Shown here: positions 33,457 to 42,561 of the stretch, in pieces
Layout of the letters: each line of letters begins with the position of its first letter
How positions within the stretch are numbered: position 1 is the first letter of the stretch
Source of the DNA: Microtetraspora glauca
Lineage (GTDB): Bacteria; Actinomycetota; Actinomycetes; Streptosporangiales; Streptosporangiaceae
Assembly (NCBI GenBank): GCA_001570385.1
Contig: BBYL01000010.1
Location: 186,001-250,000, forward strand
Reading direction: 5' to 3'
Length of the DNA stretch: 64,000 nucleotides
The notes under the pieces: generated by a model
What the model was told of the DNA's origin: nothing
What the model saw: only the letters and a program-made list of their open reading frames with translations
Database searches by the model: none
Position numbers and translations under genes: made by a program

Positions 33457-35607
33457 GTGAACGGAGCATTCGGGTCTTTCGAGTTTTCCACGGAAAATCG
33501 GTCACGCCGTCCTCGTAAAGGACCGTTTGATGCGGAGTGGTGGGCACAGGTGGCGGCGCTCAGAGCGGCCCGCGCATCGCGGGGCAGTTCGGCGACCGCT
33601 CTCGATGAGGCATTCGACGACGCTCTCGCTGCCTTCGAACGCGCCTCCAACAATGGCGGCGCCTCCGACAATGCACGCATCAAACCCCAGGACAACGCCC
33701 GCGACAACGTCTGTGGAAATGCTCGCGACAGCGCTCAGGGGCGAGATCGGACGCCGCGGCGAGACCAGGGTCAGGGGCGAGATTTGGGTCAGGGGCGAGA
33801 TTTGGGTCAGGGGCGAGACCAGGACCAAGAGTCGGTTCAGGAGCCGGGCCGGCGGCGGGATCGCAATCAGGACCCGGATCGGGGTCGGGCTTCGTGGCCG
33901 GTGGTGGCGGCGGTGGCTGAGGCGGCCTCCGCGCTGGCGGCGGCGATGCTGCCTGAGTCGGCGGGGGTGTGTCTGGCCGAGGCGCAGGATCTGCTGTACG
34001 CGCGGGATCGGTTGACGTCGGCGATCGCGGCGCGGGTGGAACGGGTGCACGCCGCTGGTGAGGCCCGGGCGTACGGACATGCGTCGACGAGGTCATGGTT
34101 GCGGGGCGCGGCAGGGATGACGACGTCGGCGGCGGGCCGCTTGCTCGGATTGGCTGTGGAGTTGGCGCGGCTGCCGGCTGTGCGTGAGCGGTTCGCTGCG
34201 GGGAGCCTTTCCGAGGGGCAGGTGACCGCGATCTGCGCTGCCACGGGGCGGTTGTCTGATGAGCAAGCGGCTTTGGCGGAGCCGATTTTGGTGGGGTTGG
34301 CGGATCGGGCGACTCCTGCGGAGGTGGCTCGGGCAGGTCGTTACCTGCATGAGGTGCTCAACCCTGACGGCGCTGAGGATGACGCTGATGCCGATTATGA
34401 GCGGCGGTTTCTGCTGGTTCGGGAGAGTGCCTCTGGTGGAGTGGAAGGGGAGTTCCGGCTTCCGCGTGAGGCGGGGGCGCGACTGCGGGCGTTGCTGGAC
34501 GCGTATGCCAAGCCTCGCGCTCAAGGGGATGATCGTCCGCTTCAGGTGCGGAACGCGGATACGTTGATCGCGATGTTGGAGCAGCAGGTCAGCACCGAGC
34601 TTCTTGTGTTGGTGAACGCCGCCTCACTGCTCGACGATCCTCGGCCGGACGACGCCCGATCGGCTGGTACCCGGACAACCAACCCCGAGCCCGCCGACCA
34701 GCACCCCACCACCCGCCACCCCGCTGCCTCTGGTCCCCAACCCACCAGCCGCCGCCCGGTCGACCACCCCGTTGCCTCTCAAGCTGCCGACCCGCCCTTC
34801 GGCGCATCCTCATGCGAGACACCGCCGGGCAAGTCTGACCAGGCTGAGGCACCGATGGGCGAGTGCCAGCAGGAGAGGAAGGCCCCACTGGGCCGACCGT
34901 CCACAGGCCGGGCTGAGCCGGGCGCCTCGCCAGCGGGTGGATCCCCTTCAGGTGGATCACCGCTGACTGGTTCAACGCCAGGCGAGTCGCGGCGGGATGG
35001 ATCACAGCCGGCCGGGTCGCGACAGAGTGGATCACAGCCGGCTGGATCACACGAGAGTGAATCATTGCTGGGCGAGGCGCCGCCAGGTCAAACACCGCCA
35101 GGTGAGTCGCCGTGGGATGAACAGGTAGCCGCGTGGGCGCTGCCGGCTGGGTTGATGTCTGGCCGCAGGCTGCCCGGACTGCTGCTGGCCACCGGGCAGT
35201 TCCTCCCGGTCTCCGATGTCCACCGCCTGGCCAACACCTCCACCCTCACCCGCCTGGTCATGAACGCCGACGGCGAGGTCCTCGACATGGGCCGCAAAGT
35301 CCGGCGCGCAACGGCCCCGCAACGCAGGGCCATCCTTACCCGCTACGCCACCTGCATGGTCGATGGCTGCCACCTGCCCGCTCACCTGTGCCAGATCGAC
35401 CACATCGACAACTGGAGCGACGGCGGCGCCACCGACCTGGACAAACTCGGACCTACCTGCCAGTTCCACAACCGCGACCGCTACCGCAATCCCGACCGCT
35501 ACCGGCTCTATCGGGCCAGCAAGAACCGCTGGGCCTTCGCCTACATCGGCCCCCGGCCCTCCCCCCGCTTCCACCGACGCGAGCGCCGGCCTCGCTCAGC
35601 CAGCTGA
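33457..35607 (+). CDS. DUF222 / HNH endonuclease family protein (13E12 type)
   Basis: 716 residues, GTG start with GGGAGG 4 nt upstream. The DUF222 domain (about 150-410: SWPVVAAVAEAASALAAAMLPESAG, LLYARDRLTSAIAARVERVHAAG, GSLSEGQVTAICAA) is separated from the C-terminal HNH nuclease (CMVDGCHLPAHLCQIDHIDNWSDGGATDLDKLGPTCQFHN) by a 160-residue Ser/Gly/Pro linker of degenerate repeats (GSQPAGS, PPGES). A GQGRDL repeat lies near residue 110. Codons between about 33.9 and 34.6 kb are less GC-rich at third positions than the neighbours, as is common in this multicopy, mobile-looking family. Its DNA target and role are unknown. Confidence 0.85.
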   Translation: MNGAFGSFEFSTENRSRRPRKGPFDAEWWAQVAALRAARASRGSSATALDEAFDDALAAFERASNNGGASDNARIKPQDNARDNVCGNARDSAQGRDRTPRRDQGQGRDLGQGRDLGQGRDQDQESVQEPGRRRDRNQDPDRGRASWPVVAAVAEAASALAAAMLPESAGVCLAEAQDLLYARDRLTSAIAARVERVHAAGEARAYGHASTRSWLRGAAGMTTSAAGRLLGLAVELARLPAVRERFAAGSLSEGQVTAICAATGRLSDEQAALAEPILVGLADRATPAEVARAGRYLHEVLNPDGAEDDADADYERRFLLVRESASGGVEGEFRLPREAGARLRALLDAYAKPRAQGDDRPLQVRNADTLIAMLEQQVSTELLVLVNAASLLDDPRPDDARSAGTRTTNPEPADQHPTTRHPAASGPQPTSRRPVDHPVASQAADPPFGASSCETPPGKSDQAEAPMGECQQERKAPLGRPSTGRAEPGASPAGGSPSGGSPLTGSTPGESRRDGSQPAGSRQSGSQPAGSHESESLLGEAPPGQTPPGESPWDEQVAAWALPAGLMSGRRLPGLLLATGQFLPVSDVHRLANTSTLTRLVMNADGEVLDMGRKVRRATAPQRRAILTRYATCMVDGCHLPAHLCQIDHIDNWSDGGATDLDKLGPTCQFHNRDRYRNPDRYRLYRASKNRWAFAYIGPRPSPRFHRRERRPRSAS
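33769..33818. repeat. 18-bp tandem repeat, 2.8 units
   Basis: GGTCAGGGGCGAGATTTG at 33769-33786 and 33787-33804 plus a partial copy, coding for GQGRDL repeats in the N-terminal linker of the DUF222-HNH protein. Confidence 0.85.
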
Positions 35608-35836
35608 CCCCCGAGAGGGCCGCGGCCGCCGCGGAGGCGTCCAACGCGACGCTGGAGCGGGAGACGCTTCAGGGCGCCAAGTGCTGGCCCTCAGCCCGCG
35701 CGGCCACCGCTTAACAGTCAGTCGCCACATTGATCGGTTGGCGCTCCCTTCTCACCTCGGCTCCGACCGAACGACACGAACGCAGTTGGAAACGTGTGGT
35801 GGGATGCGTCCGCCGCGTAGGCGTGGCAAGCGAGGT

Positions 35837-36727
35837 TCAGAGAACCCGACCGACCATCCTGGCGTACATGCGACCGGGGCTCGGCACTGCCGGCGGGTGC
35901 AGAAAGCCGGGCAGCATCGGCAGTTCGACGGCGAAGGGCTGCAGCCGCTCGTAGAGAGCACTGGCGTCGGCCGGGCGATTCTCCGGATCCTTCTCGAGCA
36001 GCTCAGCGACCAGCCGGGCGAGCTCGGCCGGAACGTCGGGCACCGACGGCGGCCGTTCCTTCACCTGCTTGTCGAACACCGCGTACTCGGTCGGACCGGT
36101 GAACAACGGCTTGCCCGTCAACATCTCATGCAAGACGCAGCCGAGAGCGTAGAGATCGCTCTTCGGCCCGGCCACACCGCGCTGGATCTGCTCAGGCGAC
36201 ATGTACGCGGGAGTGCCCAGGATCTGCCCAACCCGGGTGAACTGGGCACCATCCGACTCGCGCAGCATGGCAAGGCCGAAATCGAGGACCTTGACGCTGC
36301 CGTCCGGGCAGAGCATCAGGTTCGTCGGCTTGAGGTCGCGATGGCAGATGGACAGCGCGTGGGCAGCGGTCAGCACCGCGCACGCCTGCGCGGCGATCAC
36401 AGCGGCCCACGGGACCGGAAGCGGACCGTACTCGCTGACCAGGTCGGCGACCGTCACGCCTTCGATGAACTGCATCACCTGGAAGAGTCGCTGATCGTAG
36501 GTGCCGAAGTCGTAGAGCACGGGTGCCCCCGGATGCTCCAGCCGGGCGAGGATGCGCGCCTCACGGATGAACCGGCGCTCCAGTTCCTCATCATGGCCGC
36601 CAGGGAAGCGGAGGAACTTCACCGCAACCTTACGGTCGAGACGCCTGTCGTGCCCGCCGTAGACGGCCCCCATCCCGCCCTGGCCGAGGGGAAGGTCGTC
36701 CAGCTCATACCGGTCGCCGATGACCAT
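35837..36727 (-). CDS. Ser/Thr protein kinase without membrane anchor
   Basis: 296 residues, almost only kinase domain. Visible are the Gly loop [12 protein letters not shown] (14-25), K37 (VAVKF), catalytic HRDLKPTN (H129, R130, D131), DFG (149-151) and SPE (177-179). No transmembrane helix, PASTA or other sensor follows, so it is cytoplasmic and its input must come from a partner. GGGAGGGG precedes the ATG. It lies 38 bp downstream of the DNA methylase gene on the same strand, so both are probably one transcript; the PP2C phosphatase is divergent from the pair. Confidence 0.93.
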   Translation of the reverse strand: MVIGDRYELDDLPLGQGGMGAVYGGHDRRLDRKVAVKFLRFPGGHDEELERRFIREARILARLEHPGAPVLYDFGTYDQRLFQVMQFIEGVTVADLVSEYGPLPVPWAAVIAAQACAVLTAAHALSICHRDLKPTNLMLCPDGSVKVLDFGLAMLRESDGAQFTRVGQILGTPAYMSPEQIQRGVAGPKSDLYALGCVLHEMLTGKPLFTGPTEYAVFDKQVKERPPSVPDVPAELARLVAELLEKDPENRPADASALYERLQPFAVELPMLPGFLHPPAVPSPGRMYARMVGRVL

Positions 36728-36765
36728 CCGCCCCTCCCGTCGATCTTTCGGGAAAAGCTACACCT

Positions 36766-38829
36766 TCACACGCGCGGGCGTAGACGGCCGTCAACGAGCC
36801 CCTCCAACCCCAGCCGGATCAATGCGTCGCCCGCCTCTGCCGCCTCCCTGATGGCGTCTTCCAAGGCCGCGAGCCGCTGGAACACCAGGCCATATGCCTG
36901 CTGCTCTACGAGCGGAAGCCGCGGGATGCGCGCCCGGCGGATATCGACGCGGCTGGCTCCCGGATGGCCCCGGGCAGCGGCGTATTTCAGGAAACCGGTG
37001 AGGAACTCCGGGTCCAGCCGAGAGAGATCCACGCGATAGAGCGAGAGTTGTGGGCCGAGGACCGCCCCCGACTGGCCGATCACCCGCGCGGTCGTCGCCG
37101 ATGCCACGATGTCTCCGGCCGTCACCGTGACGAGGCCGGGCACCGAGGTGGTGCGGCCGGACGGCGGACCGCCTCGCGCCAGGTCGTCCGCTGTCAGCAC
37201 GCTCAGGTCACCCGCGTCGGCCGCCTTGAGAACCGAGTGCCTGACCGCGACCATCCCAGCCTTGACCAGGTCGGTGATGGCTGTCGCGGGAAGATCGGCC
37301 CGCTTGGAGAGCACCTCCAGATCGGGCAGCGTGGCCGCCGCCTCCGCCATCGCCTCGGTGAGATCCCGGAGTCTGCGACCGGCTGCGGGATAGCGTCGGG
37401 GATCGCTACGCGGCGAGAGGTGCCGGGCCGGGCTGACGTCCACCTCGTCATCGAGCAGGTCGATGATCCGTACGATCCGGGCCGCGCGCGGCAACGCGCC
37501 GGCCCCCGCCACTGTCCCAGCCAGTCCTCCGCCCGCCACTGTCCCAGCCAGTCCTCCGCTCGCCGCTGTCCCAGTCAGTGCTTCAGCGAAGGTCCGCCAC
37601 GCCGGTTCCACGATCGAGAGGTCGTCGGAGGCGTCGGCGAGCAGGATCGACGTCGGCGAGCGCTCCCCCGTCTCCGGACGGCGAAGCAGCCAGAGATCGG
37701 GACCCGCGGCCGACAACGTGATGACCGCCCGGAGGGCACCGGCCCTGAGCAGGTTGGCCCGGATCCGCCGTCCGGGACGACGCGCCGCCGCGGCGGCGGG
37801 CATCAGGATCGCCACCAGACCACCGGGGCGCACATGGGCGAGGCAGTGCTGGACCCAGGCCAGCTCAGGCTCACCTCTGGGCGGCACTCCGTAGTCCCAG
37901 CGCGGGTCGCCGATCAGCTCCTCATGGCCCCACGCTCGCTCGTTGAACGGCGGATCGCACAGCACGACATCCGCACGCTCGCCCGCGAAGCCATCTCGCC
38001 GCAACGAATCTCCCGCGACGATCCGCGTGTTCGCGCCACGCAGCAGCAACCGCAGCGAGGCGAGTAGCGCGGCCGTCTCGTTGATCTCCTGGCCGAGCAG
38101 GCGGATCGGCGGCACGGCACCGGCTATCTCCATGGCGCCGGCGCGCCTACCCGCACGAGGGACCGTGCCGCCGAGGGCTGCGGCGGCGTCGGAGACGGCG
38201 AGAAGGAGCGTTCCGACCCCGACCGCCGGATCGAGCACGCTGCCGCCCTCGGGGCACGCCTGCCACGCGAGCCGTCCCATCAGCGCGGCCACCTCGGCGC
38301 GCGTGACCGCGAGGCGACGGGTGTGGGCCTCGACATAGCGCTCGCAGATGAACTCGAACGCGGTCGTGGGCCCGTGCAGCGCGGACAAGTCAGCGATCAA
38401 CCGGACCAGTCGCGCGTCTTCCAGGGCGCTTCCCGGACGGATCGGCAGGTCGGCCGTCGCCGCCGCGACCTCGCTGGAAAGCCGTACGACGAGATCGGAA
38501 CGGGCGGCGAGTCGCCGCCAGCCGTCGGGATCGCGCAGCACGTAGAGAAGGAACGCTCCCGCGAATCCGGCCAGCTCGCCGAGCCGGAGGTCGTCCACGG
38601 CGGCCCTGAGCCCCTGCCAGACGCGGTCGCCCAGCGAGACCTCGAAGGCCTTGCCGTTGGCACGCAGCCACTCCTCGATCTCCGGCAAGGAGAACAGCGG
38701 ACTGGAGGCCGTGCCCCCGACGGGCTGCGGAAAGTCCTCGTACCGTCGGCGCCAGTTGCTCACCGCGGCTCTCCCGACGTCGGCTAGGCGGGCGATGTCG
38801 CCCGCGTTCACTGTGGCGTCGTGGCTCAT
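36766..38829 (-). CDS. N6-adenine DNA methylase with HTH head and HsdS-like tail
   Basis: 687 residues from the ATG at 38829, chosen because a -10 box ends 7 bases before it. An N-terminal helix-turn-helix (NAGDIARLADVGRAAVSNWRRRY ... FSLPEIEEWLRANGK) precedes the catalytic N6 MTase domain: motif I DPAVGVGTLLL (200-210) and motif IV CDPPF (291-295), where DPPF stands for the usual NPPF. The last 250 residues include a tail like one half of a type I specificity subunit (DLSRLDPEFLTGFLKYAA, RIPRLPLVEQQAYGLVFQRL). It would methylate adenine at a target read by its own tail. No restriction subunit is adjacent; a kinase follows and a phosphatase is divergent. Confidence 0.85.
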   Translation of the reverse strand: MSHDATVNAGDIARLADVGRAAVSNWRRRYEDFPQPVGGTASSPLFSLPEIEEWLRANGKAFEVSLGDRVWQGLRAAVDDLRLGELAGFAGAFLLYVLRDPDGWRRLAARSDLVVRLSSEVAAATADLPIRPGSALEDARLVRLIADLSALHGPTTAFEFICERYVEAHTRRLAVTRAEVAALMGRLAWQACPEGGSVLDPAVGVGTLLLAVSDAAAALGGTVPRAGRRAGAMEIAGAVPPIRLLGQEINETAALLASLRLLLRGANTRIVAGDSLRRDGFAGERADVVLCDPPFNERAWGHEELIGDPRWDYGVPPRGEPELAWVQHCLAHVRPGGLVAILMPAAAAARRPGRRIRANLLRAGALRAVITLSAAGPDLWLLRRPETGERSPTSILLADASDDLSIVEPAWRTFAEALTGTAASGGLAGTVAGGGLAGTVAGAGALPRAARIVRIIDLLDDEVDVSPARHLSPRSDPRRYPAAGRRLRDLTEAMAEAAATLPDLEVLSKRADLPATAITDLVKAGMVAVRHSVLKAADAGDLSVLTADDLARGGPPSGRTTSVPGLVTVTAGDIVASATTARVIGQSGAVLGPQLSLYRVDLSRLDPEFLTGFLKYAAARGHPGASRVDIRRARIPRLPLVEQQAYGLVFQRLAALEDAIREAAEAGDALIRLGLEGLVDGRLRPRV

Positions 38830-38836
38830 GGCGCCC

Positions 38837-38866
38837 AGCTTAGCTTGAGCTTGTGAAGTCATTCAA
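38837..38866 (-). promoter_or_regulatory. Promoter of the methylase-kinase operon (leaderless)
   Basis: Minus-strand -35 TTGAAT (38866-38861), 18-bp spacer, -10 TAAGCT (38842-38837), then 7 bases to the ATG at 38829. The -35 lies inside the spacer of the divergent phosphatase promoter. Confidence 0.6.
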
Positions 38867-38879
38867 CCAGTGCTTTACT
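38851..38879 (+). promoter_or_regulatory. Promoter of the PP2C phosphatase gene (leaderless)
   Basis: -35 TTGTGA (38851-38856), 17-bp spacer, -10 TTTACT (38874-38879), then 7 bases to the ATG at 38887. No ribosome site is present, as expected for a leaderless mRNA. Confidence 0.6.
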
Positions 38880-38886
38880 CAAAACC

Positions 38887-39618
38887 ATGACGCACAACCG
38901 ACTTCGCTACGCCGCGGGATCCGACGTCGGCCGTTCCCGGAAGAAGAACGAGGACTCGCTCCATGCCGGGGCGCGACTGCTCGCGATAGCCGACGGAATG
39001 GGTGGTCACGGCCATGGAGAGGTGGCCAGTGCGGCGGCTATCGCCGCCCTGGCGGTCCTGGAGGAAGGCCCCTTCCCCGACGACGCCGTCGCCGCCCTCG
39101 ATGACGCGGTGCAGGAGGCCAGCCGCCGGTTGCGGGACCTGGCGGAACGTGACCCCGCCCTGGAGCGGATGGGCACGACGATCACCGCGATGCTCTGGGA
39201 CGGCTCGCGCTTCGCGCTGGCGCATGTGGGCGACTCGCGGGCGTACATGCTGCGCGATGGCGCCCTCTACCAGATCACCCGTGATCACACGCTTGTCCAG
39301 TCGCTGGTGGACGACGGCCGGATGAGCCCCGACCAGGCCGCCAAGCACCCCAACCGGTCCCTCCTGTTGCGCGCGGTGGAGACGAGTGGTCTGGCCGACC
39401 CCGATCTGTCCCTCCGCGGCGCCCACGCCGGTGACCGCTACCTGCTCTGCTCGGACGGCCTGACCGCGGTGCTGGACCCCGAGACCCTCCATCGCGTGCT
39501 CACCACCGTGGCCGACCGGGACGACGCGGTCCGCCACTTCATCGAGTTGGCCAATGAGGCTGGCGGTCCGGACAACATCAGCGTCATCGTCGCCGACGTC
39601 GAGGCGGACCCCGCCTGA
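38887..39618 (+). CDS. PP2C-family Ser/Thr protein phosphatase
   Basis: 243 residues. Metal-binding PP2C motifs are present: NEDS (21-24), ADGMGGHGHGE (35-45), HVGDSRAYMLRDG, LLCSDGLT and GGPDNISVIVAD. It is a soluble, minimal phosphatase of the PrpC/PstP catalytic type, expected to remove phosphate from Ser/Thr proteins using Mn or Mg. It is divergent from the methylase-kinase pair with overlapping promoters, so it is the probable counterpart of the kinase at 35837-36727. Confidence 0.93.
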   Translation: MTHNRLRYAAGSDVGRSRKKNEDSLHAGARLLAIADGMGGHGHGEVASAAAIAALAVLEEGPFPDDAVAALDDAVQEASRRLRDLAERDPALERMGTTITAMLWDGSRFALAHVGDSRAYMLRDGALYQITRDHTLVQSLVDDGRMSPDQAAKHPNRSLLLRAVETSGLADPDLSLRGAHAGDRYLLCSDGLTAVLDPETLHRVLTTVADRDDAVRHFIELANEAGGPDNISVIVADVEADPA

Positions 39619-39911
39619 CTTCTTGGGTCTGGCCGGGCCGGCGCGTGGTGACCTCCGGCCTCACCCGCGCTGGGATCCCGCCTCACCCGGGAGGCAAGAT
39701 CCACCCGAAGTCCGGCAGGCCGTTTCACCCCGCTCCACGTACAGCCCCGGTGCCGCTCCGTGTCCGGTCACGGCCCTGCTCCGTGTCCCGACCCTGCACT
39801 CGCTGCTTCACACCCAAGCCCGGGGCTGTTCCGCGTCCAGATCCGGCGCCACTTCGTGTCCGGCCCTATCACTTGCCCACCGTCCAGATCCGGCGCCGCT
39901 CGTGTCCGGTT
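39619..39911. repeat. Repeat-rich gap after the PP2C gene
   Basis: No gene. The stretch is built from degenerate CGTGTCCGG words; the clearest pair is CGTCCAGATCCGGCGCC at 39834-39850 and 39881-39897 (47-bp period). Function unknown. Confidence 0.45.
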
Positions 39912-41579
39912 TCAGCGCGGCCCTGTGTCCCTCTGTACGCGCTGGTTGGGGACACAGTGAGTCATCCGCAGCCCGGTCACGTCACGTGGGCCGTTCTTGC
40001 CGAGATTGGCCAGCCGCTCGCGGTCCTGCTCGGTGAGTTCCTGCCCGGCCAGCGGTTCCAGGTGGGCGACGTCTCCGGGGTTGATCCCCAGGCCGGTCCC
40101 GACGCGTACGCCGAGGTCGTCCTCAACGAGGAGGAAATGCCAGACCATGCGCTCCTGGATCGGCCGGTCGCACTCCGAGAGCAGGGTGACGAAGTTCTCC
40201 ACGAGGTCGTCCCGCTCCCACTGCTCCATCAGCAGGTAGCGTTCCCCCGCCTGCTGGTAGTCGTTGGTCCTCGGGATCCGCTTGCGGGTCAGCCGTCCGC
40301 TGATGACCGGTCCCTGCTCGTCGGTGGTGGGATACCTCGCCTCGCGCAGACCGCCGCTGATGGACGGCTCGTAGTTGACATGCGGGCTCTCCCCCTCACC
40401 GTCGACGTAGAAGGTCATCTGCCCGTCGCGCTGGTTGGTGCGGATGTCGGCGTTCCTGGCCTGGTTCACCGGCAGTTGGAGATAGTTGGGGCCGACCCGA
40501 TAGCGCTGCGTGTCGCTGTAGGAGAACGTCCGGCCGACCAGCATCTTGTCGTCGGAGAAGTCGAGGCCGTCGACCAGGACGCCGGTGCCGAAGGCGATCT
40601 GCTCGTTCTCCGCGAAGTTGTTGCGCACGGTGGCGTCGAGCACCAGCCGGCCGACCGGCCTGGGCGGGAAACGGTCCTCCGGCCACGTCTTGGTGTCGTC
40701 GAGCGGGTCGAAGTCCAGCTCGGGATGCTCGTCGTCGGTCATCGTCTGGACCAGCAGTTCCCACTCGGGGTACTCGCCCCGGTTGATCGCCTCGTGCAGG
40801 TCCTTGGTGGCATGCCCAAGCTCGTGTGCCTGTACGGCCGCCGCGTCGGCGGCGGTCATGCTGCGCACTCCCTGTCGCGGCATCCAGTGATATTTCACCA
40901 GATGGGTTTCGCCGGCCTCGTTCGCCCACTTGTAGGTGTTCACCCCGAACCCCTGCATATGCCGGTAATCAGCGGGGATCCCACGCGGGCTGAAGAGGTT
41001 GATGAGCATGTGCATCGACTCGGGCGTCTGCGACATGAAGTCGAAGATCCGGTTCGGTTCCTGCCGGAAGGTCACCGGGTCCGGCTTGAGAGAGTGGATC
41101 ACATCCGGGAACTTGATGGCGTCCCTGATGAAGAACACCGCCAGGTTGTTTCCGACGAGGTCCCAGTTTCCGTCCTCGGTGTAGAACTTCACCGCGAACC
41201 CTCGCGGGTCCCGAGCGGCCTCGGACGAGTCCCTCCCGCCGATCACGGTGGAGAACCGTACGGCGACGTCGGTCCGCTTGCCCTTCTCCTGGAACAGCTT
41301 GGCGCGGGTGTAACGGCTGACCGGCTCGTCCCCCAGCGCCCCGTACGCCTCGAAGAAGCCGAACGTCGTCGTCCCACGCGCGTGCACGACCCTTTCGGGG
41401 ATGCGCTCGCGGTCGAAGTGGCTGATCTTCTCCAGGAACTGGTAGTTCTCCAGAGTGGCCGGGCCTCGCGCCCCCACCGTCCGCTGGTTCTGGTTGTCGT
41501 AGACGGGGTGTCCCTGCCTGTTGGTCAGCACCGGCTGGTCGTCACCCTGTCGTGGTCCCCTGTTCGCCCCGTCCGTCAT
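39912..41579 (-). CDS. katA: Monofunctional heme catalase
   Basis: 555 residues. It breaks hydrogen peroxide into water and oxygen. The distal His is in RVVHARG, the distal Asn in [12 protein letters not shown] and the proximal heme-ligand Tyr in [43 protein letters not shown] is the family signature. Length suits a small-subunit (clade 3-like) catalase with a slightly long C-terminus. The ATG at 41579 is chosen as the catalase homology begins right after it ([18 protein letters not shown]); the open frame extends further but is repeat DNA. The symbol katA is by similarity only. Confidence 0.93.
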   Translation of the reverse strand: MTDGANRGPRQGDDQPVLTNRQGHPVYDNQNQRTVGARGPATLENYQFLEKISHFDRERIPERVVHARGTTTFGFFEAYGALGDEPVSRYTRAKLFQEKGKRTDVAVRFSTVIGGRDSSEAARDPRGFAVKFYTEDGNWDLVGNNLAVFFIRDAIKFPDVIHSLKPDPVTFRQEPNRIFDFMSQTPESMHMLINLFSPRGIPADYRHMQGFGVNTYKWANEAGETHLVKYHWMPRQGVRSMTAADAAAVQAHELGHATKDLHEAINRGEYPEWELLVQTMTDDEHPELDFDPLDDTKTWPEDRFPPRPVGRLVLDATVRNNFAENEQIAFGTGVLVDGLDFSDDKMLVGRTFSYSDTQRYRVGPNYLQLPVNQARNADIRTNQRDGQMTFYVDGEGESPHVNYEPSISGGLREARYPTTDEQGPVISGRLTRKRIPRTNDYQQAGERYLLMEQWERDDLVENFVTLLSECDRPIQERMVWHFLLVEDDLGVRVGTGLGINPGDVAHLEPLAGQELTEQDRERLANLGKNGPRDVTGLRMTHCVPNQRVQRDTGPR

Positions 41580-41892
41580 GACAACGGGTCCTTCCGTGTG
41601 TTGTCTGTGCGGCGGCATTCCGCCACGAACGGGACGCCCCCGACCCGTCCCCTCTCCCCTTTCCAGGAAATCGCCACCTAAAGCCCCCAGGTCTACACCG
41701 GTAACCACTTGGGTCCCATCGGTATCCGCCCAGGTCCGCAGCGGTAGCTGGGCCGAATCGCTATCCAGATCCGTATCGGTGACCACCTGCATCCGCATCG
41801 GTCACCGCACAGGTCCGCATCGGTGACCGCGACACCGGTACAGGTCCACGCCTGAAGCCGCCCCTGCGCGGCCGCCGGACGTCGGCGAGGAC
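41580..41892. other. Gap between kdpE and catalase, with 22-bp iterated repeat
   Basis: No gene. Between about 41690 and 41850 a degenerate 22-bp unit recurs; the best three copies are TCCGTATCGGTGACC (41770), TCCGCATCGGTCACC (41792) and TCCGCATCGGTGACC (41814), at exact 22-bp spacing. It lies upstream of the catalase gene. Confidence 0.55.
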
Positions 41893-42561
41893 TCAGGGCC
41901 GGAAGCGATATCCCATGCCGGGTTCGGTGATCAGATGCACCGGGCGGGCGGGATCCCGCTCCAGCTTGCGACGCAACTGGGCCATGTACTGCCGGAGGTA
42001 GTGCGTCGCCGTCACATATGTGGCGCCCCACACTTCGGTGAGCATCTGACGCTGGCTGACCAGTTTCTCCGGATTGCGCAGCAGCATCTCCAGCAGGTGC
42101 CACTCCGTCGGCGTGAGCCGTACGCCTCCGGTGATCGTCTTGTCGGCCAGGTTCACCGTGTGGTCGCCGATCCGTACGACCGCGGTCTCCGGCTGGTGCG
42201 CCGCCGCGCGGCGGGTGGCGGCGCGGACCCGGGCGAGCAGCTCGTCCAGGCCGAACGGCTTGGTGACGTAGTCGTCGGCCCCGGCGTCCAGGGCGCTGAC
42301 CGCGTCGGCGCTGCCGACCCGCCCGGTGAGCACGATGATCGGGACCTGGCTCCAGCCGCGCAGGCCGTGGATCACCTCGATGCCCTCGATGTCGGGCAGG
42401 CCGAGGTCGAGCAGGACGAGATCGGGATGCCAGTCGGCGGCCTGACGGAGCGCCGAGCCGCCGTCGGCGGCGACGGCCACCTCGTAGTGCCTGGCGGCGA
42501 AGTTGATGCGCAGCGCCCGCAGGATCTGCGGCTCGTCGTCGACGATAAGGATCTTGGTCAT
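41893..42561 (-). CDS. kdpE: KdpE response regulator
   Basis: 222 residues. Receiver domain with acidic pocket D8-D9, phosphorylation site D52 (LLDLGLPD), T of VLTG and K of VTKPFG; then an OmpR/PhoB winged helix (LTPTEWHLLEMLLRNPEKLVSQRQMLTEVWG ... YLRQYMAQLRRKLE). It activates kdp transcription on phosphorylation by KdpD. Its start overlaps the kdpD stop by 4 bases (ATGA). Confidence 0.95.
   Translation of the reverse strand: MTKILIVDDEPQILRALRINFAARHYEVAVAADGGSALRQAADWHPDLVLLDLGLPDIEGIEVIHGLRGWSQVPIIVLTGRVGSADAVSALDAGADDYVTKPFGLDELLARVRAATRRAAAHQPETAVVRIGDHTVNLADKTITGGVRLTPTEWHLLEMLLRNPEKLVSQRQMLTEVWGATYVTATHYLRQYMAQLRRKLERDPARPVHLITEPGMGYRFRP

Noticed and set aside
36766..38829. Type I restriction-modification operon
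   Set aside because: There is no HsdR helicase and the specificity-like part is fused to the methylase.
35837..39618. Complete Pgl or BREX system
   Set aside because: No PglW-size kinase, PglY ATPase, PglZ phosphatase or BrxL is present; the phosphatase is a PP2C, not an alkaline-phosphatase-fold PglZ.
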